DNA of 5,336 bases from a bacterium (GTDB lineage Bacteria; Patescibacteriota; Patescibacteriia; Patescibacteriales; Patescibacteriaceae). Of the stretch, positions 1-3,705 are shown piece by piece. The notes under the pieces were generated by a model that made no database searches, was not told the origin of the DNA, and saw only the letters and a list, made by a program, of their open reading frames with translations. The stretch is taken from positions 1-5,336 of the forward strand of contig JAKAFD010000051.1 of assembly GCA_021818075.1 (NCBI GenBank), given 5' to 3'. Positions within the stretch are counted from its first letter, which is position 1. Every line of letters begins with the position of its first letter. Made by a program: the position numbers and the translations under genes.

Positions 1-22
1 GGCTCGCTCACGTCGTTCTTCG

Positions 23-95
23 TACGCCGTGTGGGGCTCGAACCCACGACCTTGAGCTTAAAAGGCTCCTGCTCTACCAGCTGAGCTAACGGCGC
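23..95 (-). tRNA. tRNA-Lys (anticodon UUU)
   Basis: Reading the minus strand gives a complete 73-nt cloverleaf. The 7-bp acceptor begins GCGCCGT and ends ACGGCGT, followed by discriminator A. The D-stem is GCTC/GAGC with GG in the loop, and the T-arm is GTGGG-TTCGAGC-CCCAC. The anticodon loop CTTTTAA places UUU at coordinates 62-60, which reads lysine codons. The sequence closely follows the usual bacterial tRNA-Lys pattern (GTTAGCTCAG, GGTAGAGCA). The 3' CCA is not encoded, since the next bases are CGA, so it must be added by the CCA-adding enzyme. Two small oddities are a G1-U72 wobble at the acceptor end and a G27/A43 mismatch at the top of the anticodon stem. The gene lies 195 nt downstream of the pilin-like operon on the same strand. 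Confidence 0.96.
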
Positions 96-104
96 ATATC
101 TTTC

Positions 105-132
105 CACACAACTCGCAACACACAACTCGCAA
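105..132. repeat. Heptamer array A, four 7-bp units
   Basis: On the + strand this is CACACAA, CTCGCAA, CACACAA, CTCGCAA, four 7-bp units directly head to tail. Units 1/3 and 2/4 are identical, so it is also a perfect 14-bp duplication. It matches array B (218-245) in the opposite orientation with the common core C-x-C-x-x-AA. Short inverted bases TTTCC (101-105) and GGAAA (137-141) bracket it, and CTCG-caa-CGAG (126-136) could form a tiny hairpin. It lies just upstream of the tRNA-Lys gene. The function is unknown. Confidence 0.8.
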
Positions 133-174
133 CGAGGGAAATATTTAGAAGTTTTATCCCCGAAACAGTCTTAA

Positions 175-202
175 ATAATAAACATGTTTTAAGTTATTAC
201 AA
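175..202 (-). promoter_or_regulatory. Possible sigma70-type promoter for tRNA-Lys
   Basis: On the minus strand, TTGTAA (202-197) is followed after 16 bp by TATTAT (180-175). These match the -35 consensus at 4/6 and the -10 consensus at 5/6. Transcription would start near 168, giving a leader of about 70 nt that contains heptamer array A before the mature tRNA 5' end at 95. The spacer includes the perfect 10-bp palindrome AAACATGTTT (180-189). The region is AT-rich, so a chance match is quite possible. The tRNA may instead be read through from the pilin-like operon. Confidence 0.35.
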
Positions 203-217
203 CAATAAATCACCCAG

Positions 218-245
218 TTGCGCGTTACGCGTTGCGCGTTGCGTG
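218..245. repeat. Heptamer array B, four 7-bp units, inverted relative to array A
   Basis: On the + strand this is TTGCGCG, TTACGCG, TTGCGCG, TTGCGTG. As the reverse complement the units read CACGCAA, CGCGCAA, CGCGTAA, CGCGCAA, the same heptamer type as array A with the same unit count, 85 bp away and pointing the other way. It is bracketed by the 6-bp inverted repeat AATCAC (208-213) / GTGATT (243-248), and CGCG-tta-CGCG (221-231) could form an inner hairpin. It sits 45 bp after the stop codon of the cysteine-rich pilin-like gene. It might serve as a weak terminator structure, but no good U-run follows on the minus strand. Confidence 0.8.
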
Positions 246-290
246 ATTCAAGCCGAAAATTAATATAACACAAGACTGACAAAAAATCAA

Positions 291-1172
291 TTAAACTGCC
301 AGGGCTTCAAAGATAAAGCCAACCAACATCCAGGCCAGAAAAATAACCACAACACCCAATACTCCCCAGACCAAAGTGTTGCGGCCTTTAGCCACTCTGG
401 CTTCGTTACCGGCGGCGGTCATCCACATAAAGCCGCCGTAAATAATCACTATTAAGAAAATTGAACCGACAATTAAGAGAAAAGCGTTAATAATCCTATT
501 CACCACCGTGGGCACACTAACAGTCTGTAAAGGATTCGTTAGACCGGAGTAATTAAAATTAACCGCCCGGTTCCGTTGAGTAATGGTATTACCCTGGGTA
601 GCCGGCGGCGCGGCCTCTTTGCCGCAACAGCACTTAAGACCGGCAGCTTCTTGACCGTTGGCGCCTGTCGGCTTGCGTTTGCCGGCGCACTGGACATCAG
701 GCTTAGTCGCGTCCACCAATTTTACATCGGCGCAAGTACCCACTGAAATCCAGGCGCAATCGCCTTCGTTCAAAACACAACGCGCTTCGCCGGAACCGGA
801 ACCGATATAATACAACGGATACGGATAGAAAAAAGAGGACATGTTCGTCGCCTTACATTTGGGTTCAGCGGCAATAAAAACATTGTATTCGGTGTGCATG
901 CCCGGGCCGCCGCCGCGAATAATGGATTGTTCGCAGCAACCGACTTTTATCCATTCCGGACCGCAGCAGCAAAGTTTATCGCCGGTGGCCTTATTGTAAT
1001 TGCAAAAATTCGGCGCGTAAACTCCGCCGCTGTCTTTAGCCATGCCCCAGCCCGAACCCAACTGGCCGCAATCATCATAAGGCGCCCACTGGCAGTTGGC
1101 CCGCGCCATGGCCGGCCAAATAATAATGGCGGCGCCGACTGCTAAAATAAGGCTTAACAATTTTCTATTCAT
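291..1172 (-). CDS. Secreted cysteine-rich protein with T4SS-pilin-like C-terminal membrane hairpin
   Basis: This 293-residue protein probably sits at the cell surface, anchored by its C-terminus. Residues 1-25 look like a signal peptide (NRK, then a hydrophobic core, then A-R-A before Asn26). The exported part (26 to ~205) has 16 cysteines: 27, 35, 57, 68-70, 79, 80, 106, 132, 139, 147, 162 and 181-183. They fall into two modules, each ending in CCCG (68-71 and 181-184), which suggests an internal duplication and disulfide bonding. Residues ~222-246 and ~266-290 are two membrane spans around YGGFMWMTAAGNEARVAKG, characteristic of the family Pfam calls T4SS_pilin in CPR bacteria. I chose the ATG at 1172 because a signal peptide follows it directly and the longer form from 1259 would overlap the upstream gene. 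The start is 8 nt after that gene's stop with no Shine-Dalgarno, so translation probably depends on the neighbour. A role in a pilus, secretion or adhesion is inferred from the membrane hairpin only. Confidence 0.85.
   Translation of the reverse strand: MNRKLLSLILAVGAAIIIWPAMARANCQWAPYDDCGQLGSGWGMAKDSGGVYAPNFCNYNKATGDKLCCCGPEWIKVGCCEQSIIRGGGPGMHTEYNVFIAAEPKCKATNMSSFFYPYPLYYIGSGSGEARCVLNEGDCAWISVGTCADVKLVDATKPDVQCAGKRKPTGANGQEAAGLKCCCGKEAAPPATQGNTITQRNRAVNFNYSGLTNPLQTVSVPTVVNRIINAFLLIVGSIFLIVIIYGGFMWMTAAGNEARVAKGRNTLVWGVLGVVVIFLAWMLVGFIFEALAV
418..443. repeat. 26-bp direct repeat shared by the two pilin-like genes (second copy 1308-1333)
   Basis: The bases at 418-443 and 1308-1333 are identical over 26 bp and lie 890 bp apart in the same orientation. 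They encode I-Y-G-G-F-M-W-M-T at the core of the membrane hairpin in both paralogues. Identity extends to synonymous positions, so the cause is either recent duplication, gene conversion, or selection on the coding motif (Met and Trp codons are invariant anyway). It could support recombination that deletes or fuses the pair. Confidence 0.8.
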
Positions 1173-1180
1173 AAATAAAA

Positions 1181-1669
1181 TTAAACGCCCAGCGCCTGGA
1201 ACAGGAAACCGACCAGTATCCAGGCCAAGAAAATTATGGCCAAAGCAATGGCCGCCCACATCAGGGTGCTTTTACCCTTGGCCACCCGATTTTCGTTGCC
1301 GGCGGAAGTCATCCACATAAAGCCGCCGTAAATCACCACCAGCAGAGCTATGGCGCCGATTATCGTTAAAATGGCGTTAATTATTTTATTGACGATTTGC
1401 GGAATGCTGCCGATAGTCATAGTCTGCGACCCCAAAGGATTAGGCAGAGTTTTATAAACCTGCCGACCCGGTGCATTACCACCACCGGTAACACCGGGAG
1501 CGTTACCGCCGCCAGTGACACCGGGAGCGTTACCGCCGCCAGTGACATCTTCAGCAACCGCGGTTAAGCCCGGTAAAATATGGCCTTGGCTAAAACCAAA
1601 TAAACCAAGCTGTACTAAGTAACAACAGCTGATTAAAACAAAAACGCTGATATAACCAATACGCTTCAT
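1181..1669 (-). CDS. Small T4SS-pilin-like membrane protein with VTGGGNAPG repeats
   Basis: This 162-residue protein is the upstream member of the pilin-like pair. Residues ~5-26 form an N-terminal hydrophobic segment (signal peptide or anchor; A-V-A at 37-39 is a possible cleavage site). Residues 42-68 are three exact copies of VTGGGNAPG, a flexible glycine-rich linker. Residues ~92-118 and ~134-158 are two membrane spans separated by a short loop with GGFMWMTSAGNENRVAKGKST, nearly the same as the C-terminal 85 residues of the next gene, so the two are paralogues. VirB2/TrbC-type pilins have a similar two-span layout, which is why the family is called pilin-like, but no secretion ATPase or other T4SS part is in view. 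No Shine-Dalgarno precedes the ATG (the minus-strand bases before it read AATTAAACAAT), so initiation may be leaderless or rely on an AT-rich unstructured start. It is followed after 8 nt by its paralogue, in one operon. Confidence 0.87.
   Translation of the reverse strand: MKRIGYISVFVLISCCYLVQLGLFGFSQGHILPGLTAVAEDVTGGGNAPGVTGGGNAPGVTGGGNAPGRQVYKTLPNPLGSQTMTIGSIPQIVNKIINAILTIIGAIALLVVIYGGFMWMTSAGNENRVAKGKSTLMWAAIALAIIFLAWILVGFLFQALGV
1466..1546 (-). repeat. Three 27-bp tandem coding repeats (VTGGGNAPG)
   Basis: The units are 1520-1546, 1493-1519 and 1466-1492 in reading order. The first two are identical at all 27 bases. The third differs at 7 bases, all codon third positions, so the peptide is unchanged. 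The pattern fits an old duplication kept by selection plus a recent copy. Copy number is likely variable between strains. Confidence 0.93.
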
Positions 1670-1677
1670 ATTGTTTA

Positions 1678-1706
1678 ATTATACAAAAAAAAATAGCGAT
1701 GAGCAA
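1678..1706 (-). promoter_or_regulatory. Candidate promoter for the pilin-like operon, overlapping a terminator
   Basis: On the minus strand, a perfect -10 box TATAAT lies at 1683-1678, 17 bp below TTGCTC (1706-1701), a 3/6 match to the -35 consensus. The start would fall near 1671, only a base or two before the ATG at 1669, so the mRNA would be almost leaderless. That agrees with the missing Shine-Dalgarno. The -35 box lies inside the terminator hairpin of the upstream unit. A second TATAAT at 1728-1723 would start RNA near 1716, cutting off most of the hairpin's first arm, but it has no good -35 box. Confidence 0.5.
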
Positions 1707-1725
1707 ATGTATGCTTATCGCTATT
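1685..1725 (-). terminator. Intrinsic terminator of the membrane-protein pair
   Basis: On the minus strand the arm AATAGCGATAAGCA (1725-1712) pairs with TGCTCATCGCTATT (1705-1692) over a 6-nt loop. All 14 positions match except one opposition read as A/C in this strand (a G-U pair on the other strand). Seven further U residues follow directly (1691-1685). It begins 17 nt after the stop codon of the gene ending at 1743. The stem plus U-tract is a standard rho-independent terminator. The + strand arm has no comparable U-run, so the signal acts on the minus strand. Confidence 0.88.
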
Positions 1726-1742
1726 ATAATACAAAGAACCAA

Positions 1743-2627
1743 TTAAACTGCCCGATAAATTTTTAAGTCTACCTCCACCGGTCCATAACCAGACACAGCT
1801 TCCAAGTTGAAAACTGGCCACCAACGATCAATATTCTTATACCAAACCTGTCTAACCCCATTCGCATTGGTGGCTATAACATTTTTGGCAAATATCCGCC
1901 AATTAGAACGACCGTTTTGGTCCTCTAAAATAATGTCAGAGGTCCTCTGCCCTTCGCGCAAAATAAATTTGTAATAAACGGTGTCTAACACCTGCTTAAC
2001 TTTGAATTGCTGGATATTAACGACCGACAGTTGAGCTTGCGGTTTAGTACCAGTCTGACCGCTGGATGCTTGGCTGGCAGTTGAAGTTGATATTTGTTTT
2101 TGATGCAAACTGTTATACAGCCTGTCCTCCAAATACCTTACCTCGTCCGCTGATTTAAGCAGACTGTCCGGATCATTGTAGTGTTGTTGCAATTTTTTGC
2201 TGGCTTTTTCTTTAATTAAACCTTTAACCCTGGCCTGTAAATCTACTGCCGGATTCTCTAAGTCAACTTCTGACTTAAGGATTTTATCTTTAGCATAGGA
2301 TAAAACACTATCCGACATACCCGGTTTCCAAATAAATACATTGTAGGCCAAGCCCGATAACAGGATGACTATAATAGCAATAATCTCTATCCGGAACACA
2401 TAAGTAGTAACCTTTTTGCCAAAGAAATAAAGGCTTTGCAAAAAAATAAACAACAGTACAACCCAAACATTAAAGCCAAGTTGCCAGCCCATCAGACCAA
2501 CAAGACCTATGGAAGCGAATAAATGACGCAGATTAGCCCTGGTTAAGGGTTTGCTATCTATGTCCTTCAAACCATTGGCAGCTATGTCGAAAAGTTCTTT
2601 CGGACTTCTTAATGAATTGTTATCCAT
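1743..2627 (-). CDS. Hypothetical membrane protein, three spans with extracellular C-terminal domain
   Basis: I do not recognise this 294-residue protein. Residues 1-33 are soluble and probably cytoplasmic. Hydrophobic stretches at ~34-50 and 52-69 look like a tight membrane hairpin, and a third span lies at ~78-99. Basic residues at R28, R33, K71, K72 and R79 fit an N-inside topology with the rest (100-294) outside. The outer part has a charged, probably helical stretch (105-178), a Ser/Thr/Gln-rich linker (179-200), and a final domain of alternating hydrophobic residues that looks beta-rich (201-294), including the aromatic run D-R-W-W-P-V-F near 267-273. Its start overlaps the end of the upstream gene by 8 nt (ATGGATAA), so the two are translationally coupled and their products likely work together. 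A terminator follows at once, making it the last gene of the unit. No enzyme motif is visible. Confidence 0.82.
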   Translation of the reverse strand: MDNNSLRSPKELFDIAANGLKDIDSKPLTRANLRHLFASIGLVGLMGWQLGFNVWVVLLFIFLQSLYFFGKKVTTYVFRIEIIAIIVILLSGLAYNVFIWKPGMSDSVLSYAKDKILKSEVDLENPAVDLQARVKGLIKEKASKKLQQHYNDPDSLLKSADEVRYLEDRLYNSLHQKQISTSTASQASSGQTGTKPQAQLSVVNIQQFKVKQVLDTVYYKFILREGQRTSDIILEDQNGRSNWRIFAKNVIATNANGVRQVWYKNIDRWWPVFNLEAVSGYGPVEVDLKIYRAV

Positions 2628-3564
2628 TTTCTATCTCCCCAATAAATTCAACATCTTTTTTTCTTGCCAAAATGGCAAATCCTAAACACAAAAAAACCAA
2701 AGTCGCAATGCAGAAAATCGCCAGATTCCACGGTGTCCAGACGCTTTCCGGCTGATAATGGCTGCCCATCAATGAGTTGCTCCACTCCTGAAAGTAAGTC
2801 AATTTACCGCTGACGGCGCCACTTAGAGTGCTGATAATAACCAGCAAACTGATACCCATTGCTGCAAAGATAGCAATGACTTTCCAATGTTCTTGCAACC
2901 AAAGCTTGAATAAACTTTGATTAAGAATGGCCATCCAGAAAGAAATCGCTTCCACTTCGGCCGCTGCCACAGCTGCTGAAGCTTCGGCGTAAACTCTTCT
3001 GTCCTCATCTGTTGCCTCCCGATAATCATCGGGCTTATTAATTTCCTCCGTCGCAACCTCTTCTGTCACCGAATTCGTGGCTTGTCTTTTCTTTTTCTCC
3101 GCCTCTATCTCCTGGATTTGTTCCCAGAGAGTTTTGGTTGAGGACGACGGCTTGTCCGTTGCGGAATCAGTTTCTGTTACCGGTTCCGTTATGACTGTCG
3201 CTTCGGCAACGGCTGCTTCTTCAGCTTGCCAAGTTTTGGTGACAGCATCAACTGCCGTCTGAAGTTTATCCTTATCAAACTCTTTGTATAAGATTCTGGA
3301 TTTATTCTGGTTCAAAACTTCATCGCCAAAACCTACCTCCTTGAGAGCCCTTACTGCATCAGGCAGATTTTCCTCTACCATCTCCTCTACTTTTTTAACG
3401 GCTTTCTCTAACTTAAACTTAGTTAGTTGCTGCCGCCTGTTTATTTGAGCTTGCTCAATTGAACCAGGGGGAATCTTTTTACCCTTAGCTGTTTGGGGTG
3501 CTTCAACCTGTTTGGTTGCTGTAATTTTTTTGGCCTTCTTGTTTTTTTTATTTTTCTTAGCCAT
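2620..3564 (-). CDS. Hypothetical membrane protein with lysine-rich start and acidic cytoplasmic arm
   Basis: I do not recognise this 314-residue protein. Residues 1-30 contain 12 lysines in KK pairs, a patch able to bind nucleic acid, acidic lipid or the ribosome. Residues ~40-66 are charged and probably coiled coil. Residues ~105-206 are low-complexity, rich in Glu, Ala, Thr and Val, and probably disordered. Two membrane spans follow at ~228-249 and ~279-300, with a ~30-residue outer loop between them and R-K-K after the second. This places both ends in the cytoplasm, so most of the protein is a long cytoplasmic arm. The ATG at 3564 is supported by a Shine-Dalgarno 9 nt upstream. It is the first gene of a two-gene unit, overlapping the next by 8 nt. 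Poly-lysine starts are hard to classify by homology, so the conserved part is most likely the region from ~206 on. Function unknown. Confidence 0.82.
   Translation of the reverse strand: MAKKNKKNKKAKKITATKQVEAPQTAKGKKIPPGSIEQAQINRRQQLTKFKLEKAVKKVEEMVEENLPDAVRALKEVGFGDEVLNQNKSRILYKEFDKDKLQTAVDAVTKTWQAEEAAVAEATVITEPVTETDSATDKPSSSTKTLWEQIQEIEAEKKKRQATNSVTEEVATEEINKPDDYREATDEDRRVYAEASAAVAAAEVEAISFWMAILNQSLFKLWLQEHWKVIAIFAAMGISLLVIISTLSGAVSGKLTYFQEWSNSLMGSHYQPESVWTPWNLAIFCIATLVFLCLGFAILARKKDVEFIGEIENG
2635..2640 (-). promoter_or_regulatory. Shine-Dalgarno for the gene starting at 2627
   Basis: The minus-strand sequence GGGGAG lies 7 nt before the ATG at 2627, inside the 3' end of the upstream gene. 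Together with the 8-nt overlap it supports both the chosen start and coupled translation. Confidence 0.75.
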
Positions 3565-3573
3565 GACTACTAA

Positions 3574-3578
3574 CTCCT
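3574..3578 (-). promoter_or_regulatory. Shine-Dalgarno for the gene starting at 3564
   Basis: AGGAG (within AGAGGAGT) on the minus strand lies 9 nt before the ATG at 3564 and fixes this start. It shows the organism does use Shine-Dalgarno sequences, which makes their absence from the pilin-like pair notable. Confidence 0.8.
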
Positions 3579-3637
3579 CTAAATTTATGGTGAATAATAT
3601 TTAATTTTCAAAATTCAAGCTATTTTCAGAATATATA

Positions 3638-3666
3638 ATAATAGCATAAAAATAAAAAATAGTCAA
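3638..3666 (-). promoter_or_regulatory. Strong sigma70-type promoter of the membrane-protein pair
   Basis: On the minus strand, TTGACT (3666-3661, 5/6 to consensus) is followed after exactly 17 bp by TATTAT (3643-3638, 5/6). TG one base before it makes an extended -10 (TGC-TATTAT). The start would be near 3631, giving a leader of about 65 nt that ends in a good Shine-Dalgarno. The -35 box is part of the hairpin of the probable recG terminator. The leader carries a 13-bp odd palindrome AATTTT-C-AAAATT (3603-3615), a possible operator or simply AT-rich sequence. Confidence 0.75.
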
Positions 3667-3678
3667 GATTAATGACTA
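3648..3678 (-). terminator. Probable weak intrinsic terminator of recG
   Basis: On the minus strand, TAGTCA (3678-3673) pairs with TGACTA (3665-3660) across a 7-nt loop. It is followed by six U, one A, then five U (3659-3648). The stem is only 6 bp and AT-rich, so termination may be partial. It starts 27 nt after the recG stop codon, the expected place. Confidence 0.5.
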
Positions 3679-3705
3679 AAAATAGCTAAAATAAGCCAAA
3701 TTTTG

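Noticed and set aside
1..22. Second RNA gene or terminator downstream of tRNA-Lys
   Set aside because: The 22 bases show no stable hairpin with a U-run and no tRNA start; too little sequence remains to call anything.
96..101. -10 box AGATAT directly before tRNA-Lys
   Set aside because: A start from it would fall inside the mature tRNA, so it cannot serve as the tRNA promoter.
105..245. CRISPR array
   Set aside because: The units are 7 bp and contiguous within each array, with no unique spacers, and the two arrays are inverted relative to each other.
1173..1259. Upstream start for the cysteine-rich protein at 1259
   Set aside because: It would add 29 residues before a proper signal peptide and overlap the end of the upstream gene by about 80 nt. 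The ATG at 1172 gives a clean signal sequence and an 8-nt gap.
894..1320. Plus-strand open frames inside the cysteine-rich gene
   Set aside because: They are antisense to a well-supported gene, have no ribosome binding site and show composition typical of shadow frames.
1616..1636. Lipoprotein signal (L-I-S-C at residues 12-15) in the 162-residue protein
   Set aside because: The cysteine lies in the middle of the hydrophobic segment, which runs on for about ten more residues, so it does not look like a lipobox at the end of a signal peptide.
2823..3262. Alternative frames on both strands within the lysine-rich membrane protein gene
   Set aside because: They overlap the acidic low-complexity arm of a gene with a good promoter, Shine-Dalgarno and coupled partner; they lack their own start signals.
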